25,145 nt of DNA from a virus. Positions 7,701 through 15,048 of this stretch are shown here, piece by piece; position 1 is the stretch's first letter; each line of letters starts with the position of its first letter. A model generated the notes under the pieces. It made no database searches. It was not told the DNA's origin and worked only from the letters and a program-made list of their open reading frames with translations. The position numbers were made by a program, and so were the translations under genes. Where the stretch lies: positions 1 through 25,145 of the IMG/VR virus record IMGVR_UViG_3300009154_000255. The stretch is one strand, 5' to 3'.

Positions 7701-8418
7701 AGGCAATCAGCGCGAGGCACCGGGGGCACCAGGGTATGAGAAATCTAATACCTTTGGTGGTGTGCTTAGCGCAGACCTAGAGACACGCATTAAGGGATTG
7801 TTTGGTGCTGTGGGTAGCACGGTTGTGTCTGCACTAGAGCGTGCGACACAAGGCAATGGACTACCTAGTGGCATAGATTCTTATATGCAAGACCTACGCC
7901 GCAATCGCATTGCTGCGCCACTGCTACAACCAACTCGCATTGATCCACAGCGTGGTATGATTGGTGAATTGAACGTACCACTAGAGCAGCGGTTTATGGA
8001 AGTAGCACGTGACTTCTTACCAGATGTAACACGTCCTGGTACTATCGGTTCTGGTACTGGACTACGTGCTGCAATGACTGGCAGACAACCACCACCAGAG
8101 AGTGTAGTGCCAGTGCTTGCACAGATGTGGCAGTTGCATAATCGCGCTGACATGCGAGTGTATCGTGAGCAGAGAGCATCAGCACAGCAAGCTATCATAG
8201 ATATTCGATCTTCTGTAGATCGCTTCCCTAATGAGATTGCTGTACGTGAAGCACAGAACAGGCAAGCAAGAATTGTTCGTGAGGCTAATGCTTACATGTA
8301 CAATCAAATGATCGGCCTACAGAACAGACTAATCCGTTCTGAGGGCCGAGACATTGATCTAAAGCGTATTGATCCACAGCGCGGCATTGAACAGTTTGAG
8401 CGTACTACAGGTAGGTAA
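4723..8418 (+). CDS. Very large internal virion/DNA-ejection protein, 1231 aa
   Basis: AGGA seven bases before the ATG fits, and the gene starts one base after the previous stop. The size and last place in the core-gene series match gp16-like ejection proteins. Four copies of DGF(V/I)DV occur at residues 4, 12, 172 and 190. Hydrophobic, small-residue segments lie near 210-228, 587-614 and 857-880, plausible membrane-inserting parts. The rest is helical, Ala/Arg/Gln-rich. I see no lytic-transglycosylase signature (Glu-Ser plus downstream motifs), so peptidoglycan cleavage is not supported. The stop codon abuts that of the opposite-strand gene at 8419. Confidence 0.65.
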   Translation: MPDDGFVDVPADGFIDVPARTVGSTLLERLGRQAVAPILRFPTDTLLGISGALGSDWAARNAQMIGNRIDSELGTREVNVFDPNNTAGDYSEFAVRNGISALVGLPVRAATAITGSIKPGMRIVEALTPVTLPLTRGNIVANAVGSNAVTAAVQGLNELDENARGRVVAPSDGFVDVAPEQATTPVPLGDGFVDVPTEQPRSTYGMIRDNIAPVMLGAAALLGGTGAARQVMRNRAANAAMDGSYVGQTQRGNDNYQPGAAETVVQQTLDETASAQAAMTRAAERGLVTPEFARNANEGFSTNISPAPTMERAEEVLNTGRFLDTGITTIAPREYELSIANLGVEDPALYRLFNDASAAGDELNSRTALLNAGQRMPGPLQPGVAPTAARRFLRSEDDATLQQRLDAGYANPRVAQLMAERQQIQAALREFAVHERLYSQQTATKYANAHPEWIHTLDPDNSPFTRRNMTTNRTPEELSDPVISMHEAVRDYVDAALVNRQRRALMEASQAIARTTPDGLQTVGIGKSAPIALANANQSPGTTIIRVKDGDIVMGVEVIPAVARGYQTVPRLVAPFLSSLSRAFSGATVGKVAALVGAVQAFTSAAFAGSAIMASRPRGTSAGILDSALLSATGRNLPIPDPTFILQSLYTGLAGIGAEASRAIASQVLRSIISDGALVRTLGPRTSAFIAKKFGDIYTASSLARARQGGLSTTGINYNPAYEQSIKFANKALTPEYRLLLPKDQAAQGLAAIEEFARFHGRQLTPAFLGRAWQLFGNVLDIIASAPNVAFANQNLGRAGFTDQAVYGMARRLAGDPAARGANPGLQMATSAIPFSNTTMQSIRAHARGFSEHPLRYASTYIMIGGTVPLVTLASALLADEYEGGDKYINYMLNMSARDVLSGAMFFIPGVAPNNGMRIPVDPMFAPGIAAATATVTQFMGIEDYIKSGQLSAVRENIYSFLNDRNAQLASTSLTMSLDPTEALTNITQGLGLGNQREAPGAPGYEKSNTFGGVLSADLETRIKGLFGAVGSTVVSALERATQGNGLPSGIDSYMQDLRRNRIAAPLLQPTRIDPQRGMIGELNVPLEQRFMEVARDFLPDVTRPGTIGSGTGLRAAMTGRQPPPESVVPVLAQMWQLHNRADMRVYREQRASAQQAIIDIRSSVDRFPNEIAVREAQNRQARIVREANAYMYNQMIGLQNRLIRSEGRDIDLKRIDPQRGIEQFERTTGR

Positions 8419-9675
8419 TCACGAATCACGTAGACGGTCTAACAAGCTCTCATTCAACACTCGATTGAGTAGCTTGTTAGTGCCTCTATAGATTGTAGCA
8501 TTACGTCCTTTAGTCTTAATCTCAAACTCTTGCAGCATCTCTAACTCATGCATGTTTGCTATTGTAAAGTTAAGCTCATCACGTGTTAGATAGGTGCGTG
8601 TCTTAAACACAAGCTGTGTCTTAGTCAGTCCTTGTGCGCCACCATCTATCAGCACGTCTTTGAGTTTATCAATGCCAGCAATCAATCTCTTGTTAGACTT
8701 TTGTATGCCAAAGATACCAGCAGCACGACGCTTACAGTCTGTAATAATCCTAATAGCATGCCCAATGTGGAAGGCATCAATAACATAGGAACGGTCGTTA
8801 ACAGCCAGAATACCAGCAAGGCGTAGAATATGGTGATCCTCTCTAGCCTCAAACGATTGAATAAATGAATCATTCGATTCCAGAGAGCGTGATGCATACC
8901 AGTCCTTGAATTTTGTGAGCGCTGTTGCTGTGAGTGTGATGCCGCTAGTTGACCACTTGGTGACTTCTGTGCGAATGACTCCCAGCTGTGTGCTGAGTGT
9001 TCCGATTCTGAGCGCTTCATCAACGGATGACTCAGGCCAAGCGACAAGGCGCTTTGGTTTGTCCTCAATGATAAATAAGCACCGGCTAGTAAAGCCGCCT
9101 TCGATAACGTCTGGGTTGATAGCACGCACAAGCCAGCTTGGTGTTGATGCAGAGAGCATTGTGAAGTGCGCGTTACTGATTGTAGAAGTGCGTCCCTCAC
9201 CCGATCTTCCGTAGGTAGTGGATCTAGGACAGTCGTACATATCCGTAAGGTATCCAGGCAAGGACATGCTGTGCCCTTCTTTTCCGAGCAGAGTAACAAG
9301 CTCTGAGACAACGATTCGGCAGTTAGCATCGTGACCTTCCTCATTTAGTTGTGCTAGGTTCATATTGATATTAGATACTGTATCTGATGCAGTCACTAGA
9401 TGACAGTCATCAGCCAGTCCAGCACGATTGAATAGCTGTGATGCAAGCCGCACTGCTGTAGACTTGCGTGTTAGTCCTGCATCAGCGCACAGGACTAGGT
9501 AAGGATTAAGGAATACTGGTGCTTGTGGACGGTTGATTACCATCTTGCGTCCGACCAGTGATCCTAGTATCCATACTCCACACCAGAAGTCATAGCTTAC
9601 TGGCGTCTCTAGCGCAGACATGTGCGCTAGATAGTTGTGCAGGAAGGTGCCAGACTTTATCGCATCTTTGTACAT
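8419..9675 (-). CDS. DUF3987-like P-loop ATPase (replicative helicase/primase-like), 418 aa
   Basis: The ATG follows directly after the polymerase TAG with no clear ribosome site, so coupled translation is likely. Residues about 62-77 (CADAGLTRKSTAVRLA) form a variant Walker A of the GxxRKS type seen in DUF3987 proteins, which replace or accompany primase-helicases in phages and plasmids. A following IVVSELVTLLGKEG segment could be the Walker B region, with Glu in place of the usual Asp-Glu. An arginine-rich stretch (EGGFTSRCLFI) may supply the finger. The last 100 residues resemble a winged helix (GLTKTQLVFKTRTYLTRDELNFTIANM). It is last in the - strand series. DNA unwinding is inferred from family and neighbours. 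Confidence 0.65.
   Translation of the reverse strand: MYKDAIKSGTFLHNYLAHMSALETPVSYDFWCGVWILGSLVGRKMVINRPQAPVFLNPYLVLCADAGLTRKSTAVRLASQLFNRAGLADDCHLVTASDTVSNINMNLAQLNEEGHDANCRIVVSELVTLLGKEGHSMSLPGYLTDMYDCPRSTTYGRSGEGRTSTISNAHFTMLSASTPSWLVRAINPDVIEGGFTSRCLFIIEDKPKRLVAWPESSVDEALRIGTLSTQLGVIRTEVTKWSTSGITLTATALTKFKDWYASRSLESNDSFIQSFEAREDHHILRLAGILAVNDRSYVIDAFHIGHAIRIITDCKRRAAGIFGIQKSNKRLIAGIDKLKDVLIDGGAQGLTKTQLVFKTRTYLTRDELNFTIANMHELEMLQEFEIKTKGRNATIYRGTNKLLNRVLNESLLDRLRDS
8439..8480. other. Hairpin at the convergent junction
   Basis: CTAACAAGCT (8439-8448) is exactly complementary to 8471-8480. CTCA/TGAG extends the stem past one bulged base, giving 14 pairs. It lies 20 bases past the late-gene stop, inside the 3' end of the - strand gene. 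No U-run follows on either strand, so it is not a standard intrinsic terminator. It could block 3' exonucleases or help stop converging transcripts. Confidence 0.45.
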
Positions 9676-12120
9676 CTACAGTTTCAACTTCTTCATGTTG
9701 GACCACCGATGCACACCCTGCTCATCCGCGTAACTCACCTTGAAGTCTGATGGAATAATCAATGCATCACCTTTGATGATGAGTGGCTGCTCCATGTACT
9801 TCTTCATAATACTTGCTACTCGCTCTGCGTCATGTGCGTAACACATGGCCGTAAGTGAGTCATGGTTGTTGAATGGAATGCGTGCCGAACGCGGCCACTC
9901 TGAATCTTCCTGTGACCGCCACTGCACTTCACATACGTGGTCTCCCAACGTGGATTGCGGCTTAAAAGCAATAACCGAATCAAAAAGGGACTCGTCGATA
10001 GAAGAACCAAAGAATGGCATTGATCTGCCTTTACACGTCCAGAGAACGCGGGCCGTTTTGCATTCATGGATTACTTCATCCCACCATCTTGCGAGTTCTG
10101 GATTGGTGTTGTGGTATATGTTAAACGCATCTGTCGCTGCCGCAATAGACAGTCCTGTTGTCTGTGCCAATCTTGCTGGCTGCATTCTGTAATTAAGGCC
10201 ATGGCGGCAGCGTTTAGCAATGGCCCTGAGCGTGAGTGATCCGTCATCGTTGTAGTCATGCTTAGGCACGCTGTCGTATGGCACGTTGTACATTTCAGAG
10301 GCCAGCGCAATGTGTGCGTCGTAACTTCCTGGGTTGAGTCTAGCACGTTCGAATTGCTCCTTCCATTTGGCAATGTTAGCTTCGTATGCTACGATGCGTG
10401 CCTCTGCTTGTGCGCCATCGAAGTATACATAGACATATTTAGGATCAGCAATGAACATACCACGCAACATTTCAGGCTGATTCTGTAGGTTCATGCCTGA
10501 GTCCCACAATGTGCTGCTACTAGACAACCTGCCTGGCACAAACTGTGTACCAAATTGCTTGTAGTCAGAGCGCATTCTGCCGTCTTCATCAGTGCGTGAC
10601 GTGATGTACGTAGAGTACAGCTTGTGCTGCTCTTTGTATGTGTTTAGTGTGATGAGCATGTCCTTGGCAGCAGGCGGTGTGCGTGATGATGCAATCATAA
10701 CATTACGATTAGCCTCATCAGTGGATACAGTCTTACCATGCAGCTTGAGTTTACGGTATAGCAGCTCACCTAACTGCTTTGGTGAGTTAGGATTGACATC
10801 ATAATCCTCGTCATCGACTGCGATCTTGGCCTGTGCTTTGAATTTAGCAAGCAAGTCTTCGATCTGCGCGCTGTATTGTGCCTCTAGTGCAGCCTTCATC
10901 TGTAGGTCTACACGATTACCTAACACAGTAGCAGCAACAAGGTGTGGCTGTAGCTTCATCACATGATTGAAGAACAGTTTACCCATGCCACGGTGATGTA
11001 GCTCAGGCTCAATGCGACGTGCTACTTCCCATGTGATGCAGCAGTCCTTGACATTGTACTCCCAATACTCATTGATGTTGCCGCCCTCCTTCCATGCACT
11101 CTTCTCATCCTTGTAGTAAGGATGCGTTGTGTACTGTGCAGTGAGGAAGCCTAGATTATGCGGCCATGTAGGGAACAGTGCATGGTGTGCTAGTAGAGTG
11201 TCTATGAACAAAGGCTTGGTCTTGATTCTGTCCTTGTACCATAGCCATGCACAGTCGAATGCACCATTCTGTGCAATCAGTTTGACATCATTGTGCCTGA
11301 GCACACGCTGCACTGCTCTACGTACCGCAATCTCCTCAGACAGTGTGTATCTGTTGTCTGCAAGACTGCGGTAGTTAATACACATACCAGTGTGTGCGTT
11401 GTTAGCAAAGCCTATGCATGCAGTCTCGCCCTCACGGCCCTCACCCTTAGTCTCGATGTCGAATGATACAGGCATCTTTTCTTGTATCATCTTGTCACAC
11501 CACTCAATCGCTTCCTTAGGTGAAGGATTGATTATCGGACTAATGACATGAGGACGCCACACTCCGCGGATGCATTGATCCAGCTTTGCCATGTCGAGTG
11601 AGAAGATTGGTGACAGGTTTGGCTTGCGTAACAGATTGGCAGGGTTATAAGCAATGACAAAGAATCTTCCCTCGTGAGGTATGACAGATCCTCTCCACTT
11701 CTCGATGCCAGTGTGACCTGTGAGTGCTTCGAGAGCGGTGCCACCGAGTAGCACGATGTACTTTGCATTAGGTAACTGTGATAATTCCCATTCAAGTATG
11801 CCCTTCCAATGAGACAGCTCAGCTGTGGCAATGCCTTTCTTGTCATTGCCTTCTTCCAAGATCAATTGACGCTTGCATACATTAGTTATGTAGCAGTGTT
11901 GTCTGCGCATACCATGCTTAGACAACACTTCCCACAAGAACTTGCCAGAGCCACCAACTAGAGGAAGTTTCATCTCCCTCTCACGGTTGCCTGGTGCCTC
12001 ACTAATGATTACAACTTGACTGTTGATGTCACCATCTGCGAGGCAGTCCCACTCCATGCCTGCCAGCTTGATCTTGTTCTTAAGCTCAGTGTTCAGTGCG
12101 CTGACAGATGCATAAGTCAC
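9676..12120 (-). CDS. polA-like: UDG-like domain + 3'-5' exonuclease + family A DNA polymerase fusion, 814 aa
   Basis: GTG at 12120 overlaps the previous TGA (GTGA), with AAGGAG ten bases upstream; the nearby ATG is out of frame. Residues about 35-185 resemble a family 4 uracil-DNA glycosylase: SEAPG (40-44), PLVGGSGK, YITNVCKRQ, YIVLLGGTALEAL and NPANLLRKP. The usual HP is NP (Asn159), and the cysteines needed for the Fe-S cluster are incomplete. The exonuclease is intact: D221/E223, N285/D289 and Y355/D359. Polymerase motif A is FDGAQAEAR (Asp568), motif B R632-K636-Y644, motif C HDS (753-755) where HDE is usual. SPO1 polymerase has a comparable N-terminal UDG-like domain (from memory). It is the replicative polymerase. 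Confidence 0.9.
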   Translation of the reverse strand: MTYASVSALNTELKNKIKLAGMEWDCLADGDINSQVVIISEAPGNREREMKLPLVGGSGKFLWEVLSKHGMRRQHCYITNVCKRQLILEEGNDKKGIATAELSHWKGILEWELSQLPNAKYIVLLGGTALEALTGHTGIEKWRGSVIPHEGRFFVIAYNPANLLRKPNLSPIFSLDMAKLDQCIRGVWRPHVISPIINPSPKEAIEWCDKMIQEKMPVSFDIETKGEGREGETACIGFANNAHTGMCINYRSLADNRYTLSEEIAVRRAVQRVLRHNDVKLIAQNGAFDCAWLWYKDRIKTKPLFIDTLLAHHALFPTWPHNLGFLTAQYTTHPYYKDEKSAWKEGGNINEYWEYNVKDCCITWEVARRIEPELHHRGMGKLFFNHVMKLQPHLVAATVLGNRVDLQMKAALEAQYSAQIEDLLAKFKAQAKIAVDDEDYDVNPNSPKQLGELLYRKLKLHGKTVSTDEANRNVMIASSRTPPAAKDMLITLNTYKEQHKLYSTYITSRTDEDGRMRSDYKQFGTQFVPGRLSSSSTLWDSGMNLQNQPEMLRGMFIADPKYVYVYFDGAQAEARIVAYEANIAKWKEQFERARLNPGSYDAHIALASEMYNVPYDSVPKHDYNDDGSLTLRAIAKRCRHGLNYRMQPARLAQTTGLSIAAATDAFNIYHNTNPELARWWDEVIHECKTARVLWTCKGRSMPFFGSSIDESLFDSVIAFKPQSTLGDHVCEVQWRSQEDSEWPRSARIPFNNHDSLTAMCYAHDAERVASIMKKYMEQPLIIKGDALIIPSDFKVSYADEQGVHRWSNMKKLKL

Positions 12121-12314
12121 TTAATCGGTGCTCCTTGTGTGAGCTTGCTTGGCTTCCTTGGTGCATTACCTAAACCAAGCATTGTGCGGCCACGCTTAGT
12201 GACTGCATCCTTAGAGCGGTTCAAGTGCTTACCCATGTCTTCGCGGGTCATACTCTGCCAGTTGTCACAAAGATACTTATCTTCTGATGGCATCCACATT
12301 CTAGCCAGAGTCAT
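12117..12314 (-). CDS. Myb/SANT-like helix-turn-helix protein, 65 aa
   Basis: AAGGA lies five bases before the ATG, which overlaps the upstream stop (ATGA). Residues 8-45 have the shape of a single Myb/SANT or GcrA-like repeat: a Trp near the start (MWMPSEDKYL), an acidic first helix, a second Trp (DNWQSMTREDMGKHL), and RSKDAVTKRGRTML as recognition helix. The C-terminus is basic (APRKPSKL). This is a DNA-binding module, often found in phages as a regulator or homing-endonuclease remnant. No nuclease motif is seen. The gene sits between the kinase and the polymerase and overlaps both by four bases, so it may tune replication or transcription. Confidence 0.65.
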   Translation of the reverse strand: MTLARMWMPSEDKYLCDNWQSMTREDMGKHLNRSKDAVTKRGRTMLGLGNAPRKPSKLTQGAPIK

Positions 12315-12886
12315 GCCTGCTTGTCCTTATACCTATCAAGCCACGGTGTTACGATCATGTCTACATTCTCAAACAGTGTGTTGAGCGACGCATCGTTGTT
12401 GAGTTTGATAGTCATCACACCTGGCAGGTCGATGTAGTTGCGACTGTCAGCAGAGAATGATTTACCTGGACGATGTAGCTTGATTAGTAGCACATCATCC
12501 TTGTGGAAGTGTTGGAAGAATGGTTCTACCTCAGTAGCAAAGCCTGAGTCACTACACACAAAGACTGTGGAGATAGACTTCTTCACACGCCGTAGTGCTA
12601 GATGACCAAAGATCTGGTTACTAAAGAACACTTTAGCCCACTGCTCAGAGAAGCTAATCTGCACTTCACGGAAGGTCTTACCAAAGAACATCTTTGATGG
12701 CTCGTCCTTCTTCTTCTCTGCATCAGCGTACTCTGCTTCTGTCAGTGCGAACATAGCACGAATGCCATCCTTGATGGGCTGGCTGTACCTGAACCAATGC
12801 ACAGTAGTGCGCTTGTACATGTGCCGTGCGCATTCGTCCTTGCCTGATCCTGGTGGACCATTGAATAGAATAAGTGAATGCGTCAT
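12311..12886 (-). CDS. Deoxynucleoside monophosphate kinase-like, 191 aa
   Basis: I chose the ATG at 12886, seven bases after GGAGG; a TTG at 12892 lies too close to that site. The P-loop GPPGSGKDE (about residues 10-18) has Asp after Lys, as in T4 gp1-type dNMP kinases. RYSQPIKDGIRAMF follows, as in the substrate-binding part of that family, and TFREVQISFSEQWAK is a typical downstream helix. SADSRNYIDLPGV may be part of the lid/core. The enzyme would phosphorylate dNMPs, salvaging host DNA breakdown products or producing modified nucleotides for phage DNA. Upstream it follows a 56-aa protein; downstream it overlaps the Myb-like gene by four bases. Confidence 0.8.
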   Translation of the reverse strand: MTHSLILFNGPPGSGKDECARHMYKRTTVHWFRYSQPIKDGIRAMFALTEAEYADAEKKKDEPSKMFFGKTFREVQISFSEQWAKVFFSNQIFGHLALRRVKKSISTVFVCSDSGFATEVEPFFQHFHKDDVLLIKLHRPGKSFSADSRNYIDLPGVMTIKLNNDASLNTLFENVDMIVTPWLDRYKDKQA

Positions 12887-12888
12887 TG

Positions 12889-13059
12889 TCAAGCCTCCGT
12901 AAGGTTGCTGACTACTTCATCAAATGACTGCTCTACGCATAGATACCAGTCAGGTGATAGGTAAACTACACAACCTTGTGGTGAGTCACGTATGCAAACG
13001 ATCTTATCAATGCTTACGTAAACAAGTTCACCATTGCTGGCTAAGGTGAATCTAATCAT
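12889..13059 (-). CDS. Small conserved-looking protein, 56 aa, unknown function
   Basis: This short frame begins with an ATG overlapping the helicase stop (TGATG) and ends in a TGA three bases before the kinase start, filling the gap exactly. The product begins MIRFTLASNGELVYVSIDKI and continues with CIRDSPQGCVVYLSPDWYLCVEQSFDEVV. The alternating pattern suggests a small all-beta fold plus one helix, as in SH3-like or LysM-sized phage accessory proteins. Its GAGGCT 3' end supplies the ribosome site of the kinase, so the two are coupled. No function can be given; the tight packing is the main argument that it is real. Confidence 0.65.
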   Translation of the reverse strand: MIRFTLASNGELVYVSIDKIVCIRDSPQGCVVYLSPDWYLCVEQSFDEVVSNLTEA

Positions 13060-14351
13060 CACATTGGTTCCTTCTGCATTACAGACCGTGATAGTGAGTC
13101 TTTGTCATAGATGATCTTGACAGACTGACGGGCACGTGTGACGGCTGTGTATAGGTTACGACGGTTAAGCATTCGGTACAGACTGCGACCTATGACATAG
13201 ATCACATTCTCAAACTCACTGCCCTGTGCCTTGTGAGTTGTGACTGCATATGCTAATGCAATGTCACGCTGTGGATAATTGACATACACCTTGTTCTCCA
13301 TGACGTTCTGCATCATAGATGGTATGACTACTTGACGCTCACCAAAGTCAATGGTGATTTCTTCACTCTCGAAGTTAATGTCACTGATGATGCCGCTCTC
13401 ACCATTGAACGCACCTGTAGTGCCATCATTGCCAATGACATCGTACATGTTGCGAGTGATGATTACCTTCTCACCAATACCTACTTCGATGGGATCATCA
13501 CCCTTACCTGTAGTCTTGTTTTTCCATCGCATAGGCTTGTACATGTGCCGATCTTTGTCGGCCCAAAAGAATGTTTGCAGTGCTGCATTCAGTTTATGCA
13601 CACCTACCCAGCTAATGTTGCCAGGAGTAATGATCTGATTGCTGAGTTTAGTGAAGTCAGCATCCTGCACGTGCTCTAGTAGTGCGCTGATAATGTCATT
13701 AGCAGGCACTAGACGGAATGTGTCTTTGTTCTGTGGCATCAGGCCGTCAAGAATGCGCTTAGCATTCATGAATACATGACTGCCTTCTTGTGTGCGATGC
13801 ACAGTCTTTAGATAAATGCCATCAAACTTGTCTAGGATCATGTTGAACGCAGTAGGCAGTGCCTTGTTGCGCTCGTTAGTCTCAATAGGAGGCAACTGTT
13901 GGTTGTCACCGAACACTAGCAGACGTGATCCATGCTTCATTGCATTAACTAAATCGCTGTGTAGATCACGATGCACCATCGCATACTCATCGACAATGAT
14001 TACATCTAGGTCTAGTGGATTTTCTTTGGTACGCCTAGGGAACGTGTCACCATATGGCTTACCAGTCTTTGGATCCTCTTCGCTAGGTGAAGTAAACTCT
14101 AGCAGTAAGTGAATAGTGCTTGCTGGTAGGTCAGTTGCTTCACGAATGCGCTTAGCAGCCTTACCAGTCGGCGCGGCAACACGCACTGAATAGCCTGCCT
14201 CGACTAGCTTCTCATATGCAAAGCGAATGATCGTAGTCTTACCTGAACCTGCTGGCCCAGTAACACCTACGCATCGCTTAGTAGTATCGAGACAGCGATT
14301 GATTGCCTCAACCTGCTTCTCATCTAACTGAGATATGTCAATGATCTTCAT
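13059..14351 (-). CDS. RecD/Dda-like superfamily 1B DNA helicase, 430 aa
   Basis: The ATG follows the upstream TAA directly; AAGGA is distant, so coupling is likely. Motif I is GPAGSGKT (residues 32-39), motif Ia VAAPTGKAAKRI, motif II VDEY, and motif III FGDNQQLPPI. Near the C-terminus YAVTTHKAQGSEFENVIYV and LYTAVTRAR are motifs V and VI of the UvrD_C_2 type domain. The length matches compact phage Dda/RecD2-like helicases, which move 5'-3' on single strands. It lacks the long N-terminal part of bacterial RecD2. It should help start forks, clear proteins or drive recombination beside the RecA-like ATPase and nuclease at 15.9-18.0 kb. Confidence 0.88.
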   Translation of the reverse strand: MKIIDISQLDEKQVEAINRCLDTTKRCVGVTGPAGSGKTTIIRFAYEKLVEAGYSVRVAAPTGKAAKRIREATDLPASTIHLLLEFTSPSEEDPKTGKPYGDTFPRRTKENPLDLDVIIVDEYAMVHRDLHSDLVNAMKHGSRLLVFGDNQQLPPIETNERNKALPTAFNMILDKFDGIYLKTVHRTQEGSHVFMNAKRILDGLMPQNKDTFRLVPANDIISALLEHVQDADFTKLSNQIITPGNISWVGVHKLNAALQTFFWADKDRHMYKPMRWKNKTTGKGDDPIEVGIGEKVIITRNMYDVIGNDGTTGAFNGESGIISDINFESEEITIDFGERQVVIPSMMQNVMENKVYVNYPQRDIALAYAVTTHKAQGSEFENVIYVIGRSLYRMLNRRNLYTAVTRARQSVKIIYDKDSLSRSVMQKEPM

Positions 14352-14597
14352 TTAGGGGCTAATGTCCTTGTCTTCGCCTGTACGTACTAGATGCAGCTGC
14401 TTTACACAATGCAAAGTGAACCATCTAATCAACGCACTTGGTAACATGTTCAATGCTTCTGCTTCTTCTTCGATCAGGTCTAGATCATCGAAGTGAAAGC
14501 GTACTGATTTAGCACCACTCTTGTGATGATAACCTTGAAGTCCTCTACCGCGTGGAGCCTTCTCAGGCACCGGCACGAGTATCTTCATAACTGCCAT
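14352..14597 (-). CDS. Ribbon-helix-helix-like small protein, 81 aa
   Basis: The start is the ATG at 14597, preceded by GAGGG; an earlier start would read back through the terminator. The first 30 residues are basic and flexible (KAPRGRGLQGYHHKSGAK). Then KSVRFHFDDLDLIEEEAEALNMLPSALIRWFTLHCVKQL has the beta strand plus two helices of a CopG/Arc ribbon-helix-helix fold, with the typical DxxxIEEEA and SxxIRW pattern. This implies a dimeric DNA-binding regulator. It is the first gene after the terminator at 14635-14670 and precedes the helicase without a gap, so it may control the replication genes or the nearby 84-aa unit. Confidence 0.55.
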   Translation of the reverse strand: MAVMKILVPVPEKAPRGRGLQGYHHKSGAKSVRFHFDDLDLIEEEAEALNMLPSALIRWFTLHCVKQLHLVRTGEDKDISP

Positions 14598-14634
14598 GTA
14601 TGCCCTCTGATTATTGTAGCACATCACTGGACCT

Positions 14635-14670
14635 AAAAAAGGCCCATGCCGGGGGATCGACATGGGCCTT
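14635..14670 (-). terminator. Strong intrinsic terminator
   Basis: On the - strand a 10-bp perfect stem (AAGGCCCATG with its complement, 14670-14661 and 14648-14639) with a 12-base loop is followed by six U (14640-14635, partly shared with the stem). It ends the 84-aa gene unit that begins at 15078. Genes from 14597 downward must therefore rely on read-through, antitermination or an unrecognised promoter. Confidence 0.88.
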
Positions 14671-14676
14671 TCTAGG

Positions 14677-14745
14677 AGGGTAGCGTGGCACCTACTGCCA
14701 CTGCTGGAACGGTGTCCCGGTAACCGGGCCAGAGCGTACTACCCT
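14677..14745 (-). ncRNA. Structured RNA element in the 3' UTR of the 84-aa gene
   Basis: Seven bases after the stop codon the transcript can form a closed junction. AGGGUAG (14745-14739) pairs with CUACCCU (14683-14677). Inside are two arms: CUGG plus CCCGG-UUA-CCGGG closed by CCAG (14732-14703), and GUGGCA-GUAGG-UGCCAC (14701-14685). Only G14684 lies between the second arm and the closing stem. The terminator follows six bases later. The size and 7-bp closing stem recall a tRNA, but there is no T-loop GTTCRA or anticodon arm. It may be a stable 3'-derived sRNA, an exonuclease block or a protein-binding site. Pairing is seen; function is unknown. Confidence 0.5.
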
Positions 14746-14751
14746 ATGGGC

Positions 14752-15006
14752 TTAGGCCGCTGGGGCAGCGTCCACAGCCTTTTTGGTGCGTGGCTTGCCA
14801 GCTTTTAGCTCAAACTTGAGCACCTTTGGCATCTCGCCGTCACCAGCTTCATCGAACGCGAACGAAAGGATTTCGTTACGGTTTAGCGTAACACCCTTGA
14901 TGAGTGAGCGCACGGCCCCAGCATCACAGCTTGCGTCTAGCACTACATAAGCAACCTTGGGGGCAGTGTCAAGAGCAACTGCATCAGCGTTTGGGGCCTT
15001 GGCCAT
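14752..15006 (-). CDS. Small protein of unknown function, 84 aa, own promoter and terminator
   Basis: The ATG at 15006 has AAGGA eight bases upstream; an in-frame ATG at 15024 has no ribosome site. The protein has a flexible N-terminus (MAKAPNADAVALDTAP), a central alpha/beta part (KVAYVVLDASCDAGAVRSLIKGVTL then NEILSFAFDEAG), a basic stretch (LKFELKAGKPRTKKA) and an Ala-rich end. I do not recognise a family. The gene is more GC-rich than its neighbours and is the only gene in the window clearly isolated in one unit: promoter at 15049-15078, structured 3' UTR, then a strong terminator. That suggests high expression, perhaps as an abundant DNA-binding or host-takeover protein. Confidence 0.7.
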   Translation of the reverse strand: MAKAPNADAVALDTAPKVAYVVLDASCDAGAVRSLIKGVTLNRNEILSFAFDEAGDGEMPKVLKFELKAGKPRTKKAVDAAPAA

Positions 15007-15048
15007 GGGTAGAATCCTTGTCATGTTCGGCGTCGTTGCCGTAGGTGG

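Noticed and set aside
4723-8418. Lytic transglycosylase domain in the giant protein
   Set aside because: No catalytic Glu-Ser motif or accompanying SLT motifs could be found.
12887-12892. TTGACA on - as a promoter for the kinase
   Set aside because: It is the junction of a stop codon and the kinase start; no good -10 box lies 16-18 bases on.
14613-14621. Extended -10 box TGCTACAAT on - before the 81-aa gene
   Set aside because: The predicted start would fall inside the gene's ribosome site, and no -35 box is present.
14677-14745. tRNA gene
   Set aside because: Length and 7-bp end stem fit, but there is no T-loop GTTCRA, no anticodon arm and no proper D-arm on either strand.
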